Source: Toxonevra muliebris (taxonomy: Eukaryota > Arthropoda > Insecta > Diptera > Pallopteridae). Taken from it: a stretch of 64,000 nucleotides of DNA. The notes beneath the pieces are model-generated. The model was not told the DNA's origin, made no database searches, and saw only the letters and a list, made by a program, of their open reading frames with translations. Positions 34,526-46,548 of the stretch are shown one piece after another. The translations under genes were made by a program, and so were the position numbers. Position 1 is the stretch's first letter. Every line of letters begins with the position of its first letter. The stretch lies in contig OY829329.1 of NCBI GenBank assembly GCA_963691655.1, positions 55,379,408-55,443,407 on the forward strand, read 5' to 3'.

Positions 34526-36467
34526 ATTTATGCAATATGTACGATATTACATGTGATTAGATATAGGTTAGTGCGCATACTTAGTTCCTGGTATGAACAC
34601 ATTTCTCGTTGTACAACATGTGCGAAAGTTTATATCGAGGTTTGATGACATTTATTTGTTCATACCAAGTGTGTATACATGTTCTGATATTATTTGTTTA
34701 GAGACTTTACAAACTACATAAGTTGGTTTTTAAACGATGGCAGTCATAGGCATACCTAATAAAACATACTTAACTTTCCGCCATTAACCTCCCTTCACCC
34801 TCCAGTTGCCAGTCAATTACAAATTTTCATATTATTATAAATTTTCTTATGATAAATCTCTTCAATTGTTGGCAAATTTGTTTTTTATCTCTAAATGAAT
34901 ACACCTCGACCTCTTTAAAGCAGAGTAGGGTATAGAGATAATCAAGTGTTAATTTTGTGTCATATTTCAATTAACGCATTTGTCTTTCTTGCTTCATAAA
35001 GGTGTAAAAAGTAAATATCGTTTTTCTTTTATTTTCATAATAATTAAATTTGCATATGAGCAAAAAATTATTTACCTTAGCTAAGTTCTAAAATGCTGCT
35101 AGCTTATGTTAACCGGAAGCAGGTTACGCTTTTTTGCTTTTGTTTTCTGCAAATACTTAAAACCTGAAATCGTTTATAGTTTATTTTTGTTGTTTTTTTA
35201 TGAGAGCACGTCAGCATTTCAAGTGGCGCTAATTCAGATTTTAATCATTTTATCTTGAGTTCTGCGATTTTTTTTTTCTAGCCGTTTCTTTTTTCTGTTT
35301 TTTTTTTTTTTTGTGGATAATAGTAGGAAGTAAAATAGGTTAAAGTTCGTTAATATTCCATGTGTTCAACTAAATTTTAGATAGCTACATTTATGCTTTA
35401 ATTTTATTTTATTTTATTGTGAAATGTTTTGCAATTTATTTTTTCTTCTACAAACCTCAAGGTTAATATTTAGTAGATTCTTGATTTGAATTTGAATATA
35501 CGAGTTCAGTTGTTGGTCTACAGGGCATTAAGATTATATGATATGATGGTAATGGTGATGATGATGATGATTTACGGAAGTCGATGATGATGATCATATG
35601 TTTTTTTTTGTTTCTGTTAGGCAGAATTATTAAATATTCATAAGGCCGGTATTTTTAGCTAGAATTGTTATTGCTTTTGATTTGTTGTTGTTGTTATTGT
35701 TTTTTTTTCAAAGGGGTTAACTGTTAGGTTCAACGTAACTTTTGGTATTTCAAAGATATTCTATCAATATTTTAATTAGAATTTTGTTTATGACGGAAGA
35801 TTATTACTACATAAGTTAATTGAGTATGTGTGTCTGCTTGTGCAAAGTTCATTGCTGGTTAAGTTGTGTAACCAAAAGAAACCGATAAAAATTCATGACA
35901 TAACACTGTAGTTATTTTGAAACTCTAACTGTTGATGACGTTGATCATTCAGATGTGTTGACAGTTCATTTGGTGGATCTCTTTAAAAACCTTTATTGAT
36001 AGTAGCATTGTCTTTTTGGTGATAAATGATAAAAAAAATCTTCTTGGTTTGAACCCCTGTAGGTAACCTACTGACTGAGTTTTTTAAATCAAAATAGAGC
36101 TGATGACTTATTTGTTTTTTTTTTATAGACGATGATGATGTCTAAATTATATCAAATTGGATTAAGAATTCAGGTCAGAAAAGAAAAACGTGTTTGCGAT
36201 TTAAATAATAAATCATTGACTGAGCTCTTCCGTGTTATTTGTGATTTATATTTATATTCCAATCATAATATAATTTAAATTCAGTTCTGATAATCATTTG
36301 ATGAAATCCAAATAAAGTTTCCGTGGGTTGCCAACGAACTTTACGCTTTTTAGAAGCTACTGAGTCTACTGGGTGTTCGTTTTGAAACGTCATAAATATT
36401 CGTTCTTAAGCGTTTTTACTTTCTCCGTTTATCGATTAAAAACTTGTGATAGTGGCAGCATGATATT
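34526..36467. other. Intergenic; GAT microsatellite and SINE-like fragment
   Basis: No gene. A GATGATGATGATGAT-type stretch lies at about 35553-35600. A fragment related to the SINE-like units (B-box-like GGTTTGAACCCC) is at about 36035-36090. Confidence 0.4.
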
Positions 36468-36780
36468 TGGCAGGCTGAGAGGAAAAGCGGGCTTAAATTT
36501 ATATAAGAGCAAAAGTGAAATAATTTAGAGTGTCAGTGCAAGAATAGCATAAGTAATACGGTTTAGAGTAAAAATGAAATGCCTTAAAAGTAAGAGCAAA
36601 AATGGTATAACATTTTTTTCAGAGCAAGAACAGCATAGTTTTTTATTCCGTTTTTGCTCTGAACATATTTCGTTTCACTTTTGCTCTGAACATATTTCGT
36701 TTTGCTTTTGCTCATAAGTAAAATCATTCCACTTTTTTTTGAACGTAGAAGTTATACCATTTTTCCTCTCAGCCTCTCAT
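36468..36780 (+). mobile_element. AGGCTGAGAGGAAA-ended MITE, copy 3
   Basis: About 313 bp. Left end GGCAGGCTGAGAGGAAAAGC, right end TTTTTCCTCTCAGCCTCTC. Highly similar to copy 2 across the full interior, including CAGAGCAAGAACAGCATAGT and the doubled TTTGCTCTGAACATATTTCG. Confidence 0.72.
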
Positions 36781-39497
36781 ATAGAGCTTGCTTAAACGGA
36801 CAGGGTACATTTCCATATTAGTTGATTGTTACCTCATATCTTTAAAATCGTACAGTATATTTTTGAGAAACGTTAAATTTGCAATCAACGGCGAATTTCA
36901 CTTTAAAAACATAACAAATAGATCAAGATTTTGAAATTTCTGATAAAAATTTTAGTAGTCAGTCCTAGTTGTAACCTTAGGTACCAAATCTTTCTTCAAA
37001 GCATATTCTGGTAATTGGAGATTTCGAAGGGTAAAAATTATCATAACCTGTCAGCTAATAGGATTCGGCATAGACTTCCTTCAGTTCTCTTCATATTTTC
37101 CAACTAACATATGCTTGTTTGTCATACCGTTTACCCTACCCAAAAGCAAGAAAGAATATTCAAGTGAGTGAGAGTGTTGGATAACTGAACTCATATTGTT
37201 TCATGATTGGGTTTCTGTATGGATTTTCAGAGAGGGGAAAGAAGAGTTTCTTATTTTTATACTCCTTTATATTTTTTCTCGATGATGCATTTTTATTCAG
37301 CAAAATGTGTCATAAAATTTAAATCTTCTTTAGAACTTTGTTTAGTATTTACCTACTTTCATTAATATTCATAAATACAACACTGCAAACAGCTGTTTGA
37401 TTTATACCGCATAACCTGCCAACTATAACCATAAAAAACAACCCTCATATTTCATAAGTTTCACTACTTCTACTGTGCTACATGATGTCACTCGCTCACA
37501 TACTCATCACTACCACCACTCACCCAAAAGCATGAACTGCGCATGTTAGTAAAATGTCAAACATTTCTATGCGTCAAGACAAGCCAAACATAACCCAAAA
37601 GAATTGAAGTTAAAAAAGAAACCAGTTAATAGCGAAAAATTCTTAAAATTTAAATTAAAGAAATTAATAACAAAGAATAAAATAAATAAATAACACATTA
37701 AAATTGATTAAACAGCAAAATGCAAATATGATCTGTATTTAATAGTGAACCAAAAATAAAACAAACAAAAACAGAGAAAATAATTATGGCAATCATACAA
37801 TTTGCGGCGATACCATGAAAAAGTAAGGAGCGTAAGGAAATCAGTCAAACAGAAGTTTGCAAAAACAAGCTAGCATAATAAAACAAAAAGCTATCAGATA
37901 AAAACATAAGCGTAAACGTAAATAGTTATGCATAAATATAATAAAATAGAAGAAATAGACGAGGAGTTGATGAAGTTGAGTCGAGTTGGTCAAATCATCA
38001 GCATCATCATCACCATCAGCTGTTAAAACGAAAAGAAACGGAAGGAACTTAAAATTGACCTTAACTTTTTTTTTTTAAGATTGAACTTAAGCATCATTCA
38101 TTCACATACTTTGGCAGATAAATACGTGGAAAAATATTGAAAGCGAAGAAAAATAAATAAAATTAAATAAAATAAAAGAAATACCTACCATTAAAATTCT
38201 TAAACCAGAAAAAGACAAAAGAACTCAATCAACACGCTAAACTAAAGTAAAAATAAATCGAAATAGTATTTATATGACAGAAGCGTGTGTGATTATTTTA
38301 AATAATTATGCAAAAAAACCAAAACTTACAAAAAAAAAAAAAAAAAAAAAATAATAAAAATAAATAAAATACAAACAAAAACAAATAAAAGTTAATAAAC
38401 AAAATTGTTGCAAAAACAACAATCGAATATAGAAAAAGATCGATAAAAGTAACGTCGAAAATGACCTTAGCATTAGAATCGAGTTGCTTGACCCCAACAC
38501 CCAATGAGCGAGTGGACTTTAGAGTAAAGAGACCACTACTAGCACACAGGTTTCTCAACAACGCAGGCTGAATGCTTCCATCCCTGCCTGCCTTCTTGCC
38601 TTTTCAACATTTATTTATTATAACTATGTAGTTGTTGCATTTGTTAGCTGTTATTCTGAAGTGTTTAAAGTGGCGTGGCTTCTTCGATTTTAAACACCAT
38701 TTGCATAACTCGCTTGCTTGCAACATACAAACAAATTTTTTAGCAAATTTTTTACTGAATGGTATGTTTCTTTTTATTGCCAAATCATTTGTCTTTTAAA
38801 TAAACGTCATCGCTTTTGAAAGTTATTGCGTTTCAAATATTATTTTTAGAAGAAAAACTTGTTTTAGATTTAAAACAAATTGCATGCTGGTGATTGTTAT
38901 ACCAGAGCTTAATCACTTTATTCTACTGTTTGATTTTGAAAATCATCATAAAGATTCTTAAGTTACATCAGCCTTAGGTTTATTTTTTGGTAGCCGGCAT
39001 TAAAAAAAAAAAAAAAAGGCCGGCAATCCATACATTCAACATACTTATATATGATATGTGCATATTTATTAATTATACATAAAATTTTCATATTTCTGTC
39101 TTTTTGTATTATTTATACAAAGCAACAATTAGTATTCAAGCTTGTTCTGTATCGACTACCATTAGCCAATATTGTTTGGTCACGTAGCGTAACTTTTATA
39201 AATACATATTTTTTGAGGATAATGAACTCTTTAATTTGCTTCAATTAATTGCAATCAGTTGTTAACAAGAAATATGTAAATACGAAATATCTTAATAACT
39301 GAAAAATTTCCCTTACTGAAAATAAAGCATTTCAAGGTCAGCCACATGATATATTTTGAGAGCGGCCAGAGACTGTGATCCTTCCCAGTGACGCATAACT
39401 GAACCTATAACTTCGACAGGAAAGACCTGGCAACCTAAACTACCGGTTTTTGAATGAATAATAATTTTGCGAGAAAATTGAATATACTTAAATTATT
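36781..39497. other. A-rich stretch; possible upstream leader
   Basis: No confident gene. About 37545-38460 is strongly A-rich and T-poor on the + strand, like fly 5' untranslated leaders. An A run of about 20 lies at 38331-38350. The stretch ends just before a small ATG frame at 38461. Confidence 0.35.
38461..38571 (+). CDS. Possible 36-codon reading frame or exon (unrecognised)
   Basis: ATG in a good fly context (TCGAAAATGA) opens a 36-codon frame ending TGA at 38569-38571. The peptide starts MTLALESSCLTPTPNERV. Composition is far less AT-rich than the surroundings, and the frame follows a long A-rich leader-like stretch. It could be a small ORF or a first coding exon with a weak donor (CAG|GTTTCT at 38550, phase 2). 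The phase differs from the exon at 44261 (phase 0), so the two are not simple alternatives. No similarity is recognised. Confidence 0.25.
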   Translation: MTLALESSCLTPTPNERVDFRVKRPLLAHRFLNNAG

Positions 39498-39605
39498 TGG
39501 GAAAACTCTTGTTAAAAATGGGAAAACAATTGTCAAAAATTGAAAAATGCGTTTTAAAAATTGGAAAATGCTTGTCAAAGGGTAAAAAATGCTTGTGAAA
39601 AAATG
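39498..39605 (+). repeat. ~21-bp minisatellite (GGAAAATGCTTGTCAAAAAT)
   Basis: About five degenerate copies in a row. Further copies lie at 40382-40436 (+) and, inverted, at 41851-41888, on either side of the foldback at 40619-41803. Confidence 0.55.
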
Positions 39606-40610
39606 CACTTAGAAAAAAATCACCTGGAATCAATATGAAAATCCTACTATTTCAATAAGGTTTGGTCAATGGTATTTTCCCATAATTTTAATAGTTTTTA
39701 GACTATGTAGAGAAGAGACTTTGTTATTATTGTCGATGGTAGGATTTACAGTGGTCCAGGTCTGTCAGCTTAAGCGACTAGACCTGTCCTCACAACTTTT
39801 ATATAACAATTTCGAAAAATCTAGAAACAAGCCTGAAAAGCCAAAAATATTTTCTTCAGTCTTAATTGCCGACTGTAATTTGAAGAGGGCGAAAAAAAAG
39901 AATAGCGAGTGTAAGATTTAGTGATCTTTATTTCTTGACGTCTCGATTGAAAAGAATGTTAGCACAATCGAGCATGACCTTATATATGATTGAAAAATGA
40001 AGTTACACTTTGAGTATATACATTACATTAGGTAAAATTGAGAGAACTAAAATAAATAAATAATCCCAAATATGTATTTAATTGTTCTTAGTACATTTCT
40101 TATGAGATTAGTAAATTGAGAGTTTACACTGATGGCGAATAAATTAATACAATGCATGAGTAAATGAATAAAAAAATATAATATTTAATAGGGCTCGCTA
40201 CAACCATCATTTTTTATATAATTTAGCTATATTATGGTATATCTTATTGGTTTTATGGTACAGTCCTATTGTTTTCATGCTGTAACACTATTAATTTAAT
40301 GGTATAAAAAGTAATGGGACTTTTTCGTGATTTATGGGATATTTTTTCTGAGTGTGGGAAATAGCTTGTCAACAGTGAGGAGAAAATGCATTGCAAAAAT
40401 GGAAAAATGCTTGTCAAAAATGAGGAAAATACTTCAAACTTGTTCCATAAATTTTATGCTTTTCTTCAATTTTGTTCGAATATTTTATTACATTTACGAG
40501 TATTCATGACCTAATTCAATTTCATTGATTTTTATAGAAATCAAGAAATCCTTTTCCAGGGCCTATCCCACACAAATTCCGATATTTGTACTGAAGGAAC
40601 CATATTCTAT
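39606..40610. other. Intergenic, no gene seen
   Basis: AT-rich. Repeated TTATGGTA motifs occur near 40230-40310. No coding evidence. Confidence 0.3.
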
Positions 40611-40618
40611 TGATTACA

Positions 40619-41803
40619 CAGTGCAACAAAATTTTTATGCGCGTGATGTTCGAACGGTTTTATAGTAATTAAGGGTTGCTGATCACGACTGCGTACTTAG
40701 TTTTTCTCCTTCACATCTAGTTCTCCTACAATATGGACCTGAAGTCGGAAAAATCAGGTCTTCAGGGGCTATTAAAAAATTTCTTTATTTCAACAGATAG
40801 GAATTAGATGTCTGAAACAAAGTTGTTAAGCACAAGGAGATCAACAATTTTAGCTTACACATTTTTCCTCCATCTCCTACCCTTCCTCTTGAAAATGAGG
40901 GCTTAAACCCTCTTTTTGATAAATAGCCGATAAAACAAAAACCGTTGCGAAAACTATTATACTGTCTTTGGAGAAAATGATTTTTGTAAAAAATTATGAT
41001 GGGTCTTAGAACATTAGAATGACCTACGAGGTGCAATTTTTCCGGAATAATGAGAAAACCTGATTTTTTGCGTTAAAACCAAGCCACATAAGTAAATAAT
41101 GGAATTGTTTGCTGTTGTAATCACATTAGGCTTCCATGCGGAGCCAGCAAAATAAAAAAAATAATTGATTTAAAAAAAAAATTTTTGTTGGCTCCACATG
41201 GGATTGAACCATGGGTCAAAAAAAAAATTTTTATAAATCAATAATAATTTTTTTTTTTTTTTATTGGCCCCATAAGGAAGTCCAATGTAATTTCAACATG
41301 AACATATTCCATTATTTACTCACTTATGTACTGTGAGTGGCTTAGTTCTAATGCGAAAAATTCAGTTTTTGCAGTATTCTGGGAAAAGTGTATCTCGTAG
41401 GTCATTCTAATGTTCTAAGGCCCATTATAATTTTTAACAAGAAACATTTTCTCCAAAGACAGTATAATAGTTTTCTCAACGGTTTTTGTTTTATAGGCTA
41501 TTTATCGAAAATGAGGGTTTAATTCCCCGTTTTCAAGAGGAAGGGTAAAAGATGGAGGAAAAAATTGTACACAAAAACTGTTTATCTCTTTGTGCTTAAC
41601 AACTTTGTTTCAGACATCTAATTCCTATCTGTTAAAATAAAGAAATTTTTTAATAGCCCCTGAAGACCTCATTTTTTCGACTTCAGGTCCATATTGTAGG
41701 AGAACTAGGTGTGATGGAGCAAAACTGAGTATGCAGTCGTGATCAGCGACTCTAAGTTCCAATATCTTGCGCATAAGACAAAAGTTGAAAATTTGTTGCA
41801 CTG
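40619..41803. mobile_element. hAT-like foldback element, ~520-bp arms
   Basis: 1185 bp. Ends are CAGTGCAACAAAATTTTT and AAATTTGTTGCACTG, inverted. Flanks TGATTACA (40611-40618) and TGATTTCA (41804-41811) match at 7 of 8 bases, a hAT-length target duplication. The left arm (to about 41140) and right arm (from about 41270) are reverse complements with scattered differences, including AATATGGACCTGAAGTC/GACTTCAGGTCCATATT and TAGAATGACCTACGAGGTGC/CTCGTAGGTCATTCTA. The loop has TTGGCTCCACATGGGATTG and long A/T runs. No transposase. Confidence 0.82.
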
Positions 41804-41960
41804 TGATTTCAATATAACAAAAAAAAAAAAAACTGTTGAAAATCATTTTCTTGTATCTGGACAAGCATTTTCCCATTTTTCACAAGCTTTACTCCATCGC
41901 CCATTAACTACTAGCATCTTTTGATATACTCAACCAGTAATGCATAAAATGTTTAATTAT

Positions 41961-42226
41961 AAAGGGTGCAGCTTTGTTGCCCTGATGAGGAAATTTAATA
42001 ACAAGACTGAAATCGTACAAAAAAATGTTCAGACTTTTGAAAAACACGTTTTTCAGATAATTTTCCTCCGAGAATTTTCATTTTCGGATTTTTCGGAATA
42101 AATTTGGTTGATTTGTGAGAGAGAACAACATGTAACTTTTTTTTGTTTCAGATTTACTGTTTTGGAGATTAACTGTAAGCCATCAGGCTCTACTTTTTTT
42201 TAAGGCTCAACTTTGGTGCCCTCTTT
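41961..42226. mobile_element. Candidate small MITE
   Basis: Left end AAAGGGTGCAGCTTTGTTGC; right end inverted AAAGAGGGCACCAAAGTTGA. The similarity is imperfect and the target duplication is unclear. No coding content. Confidence 0.3.
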
Positions 42227-43600
42227 AATTTAAATGTAATATTAAAATTGAGAAAATTTAATTATTATTTACTTAAAATCAGGAGATTTTCGTTTGCCGA
42301 GAAAGTTACGTCCAATGCTTTAAAAGATAACCATGTTGCTATTTTGTCAGCCTTTAAAGATTTTGAAAAATTGTTTTGTCTAATATTAGGTCTTTCGTTT
42401 TTACTTCTAAATTTTATAACAGTATGCACAATGTTGCCAACATTTGAAATCTCGAAAAGTAGAGCATACTTCAAAAAACTGATAACGAATCAAGCCTATC
42501 GAAAAACGTTAAAGAACATGGTTCATCAGTTCCCGATGTACCCAATACATTCCTTTTACATACGTTAAAAGCATTTAGCCCTTTTTTTCTTATCTCTTCC
42601 ACATTCCGGCTTCATGGTCATTTGCAATCTAGAATGATTTCAAATTATCTGACCACAATGGAGAGGTGGATATTATTTTTATGCCTTAACAGTGATCAAC
42701 AAGATCTTTTGGCTTCTTCTGGTTGAAGTGTTATCTCTAAAGTAGAATCGATTTTCTTTTGTTCCAGTCCTATGAAGTTCTTAACTATTATCTATGGAAC
42801 GAATCACAGTGTCAAGAAATTTGTTAGTTATCCTTTTTAATTTTTTCCGATTGTGTCGCCATTCATTTTGTGCTGCAGTTCAGCAATCACGTTTATAAAA
42901 TAGCGATTAGAGATTATATTAACTAAAATCATAAACGATTTCGATTTATGTGTGCGTGAGCTACTTAAATCTCGAATTGCTTCCTTACAATTTTCCCAAA
43001 AGAAGCAGAGAAGAAGACAGAGAACACACGCCGAATCAGTGAGTAAATTGCTGGTTTGATTTCAGCTTAGCTTCCTCATCGCTAACGGTAATCAATCTAA
43101 AATAATTATAGACGTGCCAAAAATAACAACAACAACAAAAACATACAAATTTGTGTGGTGTAGAAAAGTAATTAAGTTAAAATTAAAACAAGAAGGTAAA
43201 TAAATAAACGAAAGCAAAAGTGATAAAGAATAAATATAAAAAATTAATAATAAAAAAAAAACAATACTCAATGTGCATCAAAATAAAATACGAAAAATTA
43301 TAATAATAACAAAAAAAAAAGAGAAAAACTTATATATATGCATATACAAAAAAAAAAGCTAAAATCTTTGAAGGCCTTCCGTGGCAACATGCAATAGCCA
43401 AAAGAAGCCAAAACTAAATACAACAACAACAAAAAGAAGAACTAAAAACGAAAGTTTCTTTTTCTTTTGTTTTTGTATTTTTGTTTCTTTTGTTTTGCAT
43501 GGTTTTGGCGCGCGCATCTCAAGCTCAAACTAAAAAAAAGCGAAATCAATCGGGAATCAGCTGTAGAGCTATAATGCTGGTGTACAGCAGCTTGAAATTG
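42227..43600. other. Upstream region of the 44.3-kb exon
   Basis: AT-rich. A 106-codon frame at 42248-42568 has one hydrophobic stretch but no recognisable domain and is not called. From about 43100 the + strand becomes A-rich with CAA repeats, as seen in fly regulatory and leader DNA. Confidence 0.35.
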
Positions 43601-43614
43601 AAATTTAAGCTTGC

Positions 43615-43675
43615 TGACGTCACAATCGAAGCTTAAATTTATAAACACAACGACAGCGCGGTCCGCTGAGACTGT
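43615..43675 (+). promoter_or_regulatory. Candidate core promoter with CRE palindrome
   Basis: A perfect CRE palindrome TGACGTCA (43615-43622) lies 18 bases before TATAAA (43640-43645). Transcription would be expected to start about 25-35 bases further on, near 43668-43675 (CTGAGACTGT). The surrounding 43600-43750 stretch is GC-richer than its neighbours. The + strand ATG at 44261 follows about 590 bases later across an A-rich leader. This is a sequence-motif inference only. Confidence 0.35.
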
Positions 43676-44260
43676 AACTGCGACTGCTGTGAACTTGTGC
43701 AGCTTCAGAGATTAAAGCTCTGCTCCTCGGCTCACAACATACATTCGACTTTGCATGTAGGGGCAAAAACAAACAAAGAAAAAACACAAAAAACACAAAG
43801 CAAAAAATCAAAAGTAGTGAAAAAGCAAATACAATAACAAAATCAAAATTTTAAAGAAAAAGAGCAACGCAGCGCAAAAATTCGAAAGAAGCATTTCGAC
43901 GATCGACACAAAAGTTTATTACGCTCACGAGAGAGGACGTACAGCGCGGAAAATTATTAGCTTGAGCTTGAGTTTGTTGTTACTTTTTATAATATTTACG
44001 AAATTTTCTTGTTTCTTTACACAATTTTGCAGTAATTGATTTAAAGAATTTTTTTTTTGGACTTTGTAAAAAAAAGAAACAAATAAAAACAGTGTGGCGA
44101 GCCTTTTACAAATGTAGTGCAGGAATGTGTGAAACTTTTTTACAACCAGAATAAAAAACAAACCAAAAAAAAAATAGTGCTCAATATTGTATGATTACAA
44201 TTGGAAAAACTAACAAAATAAAATTGTGGTGCATTTATATAAGTAAAAATTAAATTCAAT

Positions 44261-44443
44261 ATGGTGAAGAATAATAATATTACGGGTCAATTATCAAATG
44301 GTGATTTGCTGAAGCATCAAGGAAGCGCTCCATCCAGTGTTGACATGGTGCAATCATCCTTTATTGAGAGTATCAAGAGTTGGTGGGATGCTTTTGTTGA
44401 TTTCGGTTGGTTCATTATATGCTCCATTGGTTATATTCTTCAG
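44261..44443 (+). CDS. First coding exon of an unidentified host gene
   Basis: The ATG opens 61 codons (MVKNNNITGQLSNGDLLKHQ..., ending ...WFIICSIGYILQ) and runs into CAG|GTGAGT at 44441-44449, a strong donor, phase 0. Reading on past the donor stops after four codons. The first ~34 residues are polar with a serine/asparagine-rich tail. Residues 35-45 (IESIKSWWDAF) could be amphipathic, and residues ~46-61 are hydrophobic and probably start a membrane helix that continues in exon 2. A polar tail followed by a membrane anchor would suit a membrane-bound enzyme, for example a lipid- or retinoid-type short-chain dehydrogenase, but no catalytic motif is in the window. That guess is weak. No second exon was found to 64000, so the first intron would exceed 19.5 kb. 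Confidence 0.72.
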
Positions 44444-44483
44444 GTGAGTCAGAAATAAAAGATAAATTAGAGAAAGGTCCTTC

Positions 44484-44508
44484 CTATATATATATATATA
44501 TATATATA
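44484..44508. repeat. (TA)n microsatellite
   Basis: About 12 TA units 40 bases inside the presumed intron. Confidence 0.9.
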
Positions 44509-45519
44509 AAATAAATTCTATAATCAATCGAAAAAAACAAGGTTAGGCTTTCCTCCTACAGAGATGTTATCCTGGCTTCGGCAATCCAACTGTTAAGCAA
44601 TACTCAATCATAATTTGAATCCGTTATGTGCAATAGAAAAGCAGGACTTTATGCTTAATTAATTAATTTTGTCTATTAAGTACAGTCGAGTACACAAGCG
44701 AAAGAATTTTAATATAAAATTTATAAGTATAAAGAATATATAATTTTAGGTGTCAAACGTAAATGAAAATGAAAGGACTCAACAGACACGGTTCATATTA
44801 GATGTCAGAAAATCTGATCAATATGCAATACAAGTGTCAAAGAAAAATGGCAAAAAGTATATAGAACGGTAGTTCCTTTCAAGAATACTATTCAGTGAAA
44901 ATAACTGTCTTTGTAATTCTCATTTACTTTACAGTGCAGTGTTTTCACTTATATAGATTGTTGAAATTTGAGAATTATCACAAAGATCACTGATAAGGAA
45001 CAGTAGCTGGTTCCGAAACGATCGTATGAACTTTTTGATATTCTTCTGACATCATGGTTCATTCAAAACCTAATAATTTTAATAATGATGCATTTCCATT
45101 AAATGTTTTTAATACTAAAAGGATTCCTGTAGCATATATTGCAATTTAAAATAGTTTAAAACTACGCAAAGCTGTTGAGTGCCCAATTTTCTGAAACTAG
45201 ATCTGCAAAGAACTACTGTTTATCATTCCTTTCTTTAAAAACGCATTTTAACTTTAATGACGAGATCACTCAATTTTACTTCCCTTTTAATTCTTTACAA
45301 ATTTTAACTTTTTTTAAATTTATGGTTTAAGTTAATGTATTTTGGGTATGTGCTTCTTTACATCTATTCTTTTATTTTAACAAATATGAAAAGTTGAGGT
45401 TGAAATTTGAGAGGACATATTAATCTAATTAATTAAAAAAGTAAATAATATTCGATTTTTTTTTAGATAAATATACATTAATCTCATTATTATTTATATT
45501 TGGATTAAGGTTTGTTCAC

Positions 45520-45960
45520 TCCAACAGAAGAAGTTCAATCTTATTGCGAAATATTCTTTAATGTTCTCAGTTTATTATACTCTAAACTCGTTAAGGCATT
45601 TGTTTGAGGAATTCTTGTCTCATACCCGAGATACTCAACGTTTTTAGAATTTCTATATTTGGTTTATTTAATTTAGATTTTTGACTTCAACTGAAAAACT
45701 CAACCTTTTAGCAAAATACTCTAGGTTTTCATTTTGATTGCACATTAAACTTATTATTTCATTTGTTCGATTAAAATTTTCGACTCATTTTGATTGTACT
45801 TCAAACTTATTATTTCATTTGTTCGATTAAAATTTTCGACTCTTTATAAGAAACTTAGCGTTTCCTTCAGGGTTTCACTTTGTTGTACTCTGAAATCCTA
45901 GTTTCATTTATTTTATTCAGATTTTCGATCCCAATCCTAAATTTCTATAGTATGGGCTTA
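45520..45960. repeat. Degenerate ~110-bp repeats with a recent 56-bp duplication
   Basis: Units share a pattern of ACTCT.A, TT.ATTT[AC]ATTTGTT or similar, AGATTTTCGA/AAATTTTCGACTC. Within the array, ATTTTGATTG....CGACTC is repeated with a period of 56 bases (45731 and 45787) and few differences. Confidence 0.55.
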
Positions 45961-46210
45961 GATTTTTTTTTTGTATTCAATCGAATCGAATCAATTTAAT
46001 TTAAAGATTTTTGCAATACAAAGGGCCACAAATTACCATTTAAAATCAATTTTGCTGGCTCCGAACTGAAATTTTATTATTACATAAATTTAAGCATTAC
46101 TGAATTGAATTTTTCTATCGTTTCGTTTTAAAAAGTGTTGCTTAAAAAACGTCAGAAACCATGCCAATCAGACCTATGATACCAAGATAAAATTAACAAT
46201 AGAAATTTCT

Positions 46211-46548
46211 AATTTAGCATCAGTTCGACTGCTAAAATTCTCAGGTCTTCCAAAGTTTGGACGACAGAGAACAGCCAGGGGGAAGAAAATATGTCGGAAC
46301 AGGGTTAGTTTAAATTTTTGCATATGATATGAGAAAATGTTAGGAAATTTATACTTTCACCGGCAAAAAATTAGCCAGCCCAGACCCAATGTTGTGCTAG
46401 TTTCCCTATCTGATAATATTCAACAGCATTTTTGGGTACATTACAAAGAGAGAGAGAGAGAGAGAGATTTTCAATTTAGCATCAACTCGGCTGATACATC
46501 TCCCAGGTATTCCACTTGAACGACAAAGAACAGCTAGGTGAAGAGAAG
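46211..46548. repeat. Direct duplication, ~75-bp units 262 bp apart
   Basis: AATTTAGCATCAGTTCGACT (46211 on) and AATTTAGCATCAACTCGGCT (46473 on) start two copies. Both continue through ...TCCCAGGTATTCCA-like and GACA[AG]AGAACAGC[CT]AGG, ending GAAGA.AA. A (GA)n run lies directly before the second. Confidence 0.55.
46446..46467. repeat. (GA)n microsatellite
   Basis: About 11 GA units. Confidence 0.9.

Noticed and set aside
41188..41215. GGCTCCACATGGGATTGAAC, tRNA-like 3' arm in the foldback loop
   Set aside because: No cloverleaf can be drawn with the A/T-run flanks; not a tRNA gene.
42248..42568. 106-codon plus-strand frame with a hydrophobic stretch
   Set aside because: No recognisable domain, AT-driven composition, and an equally long frame on the other strand; no splice or promoter support.
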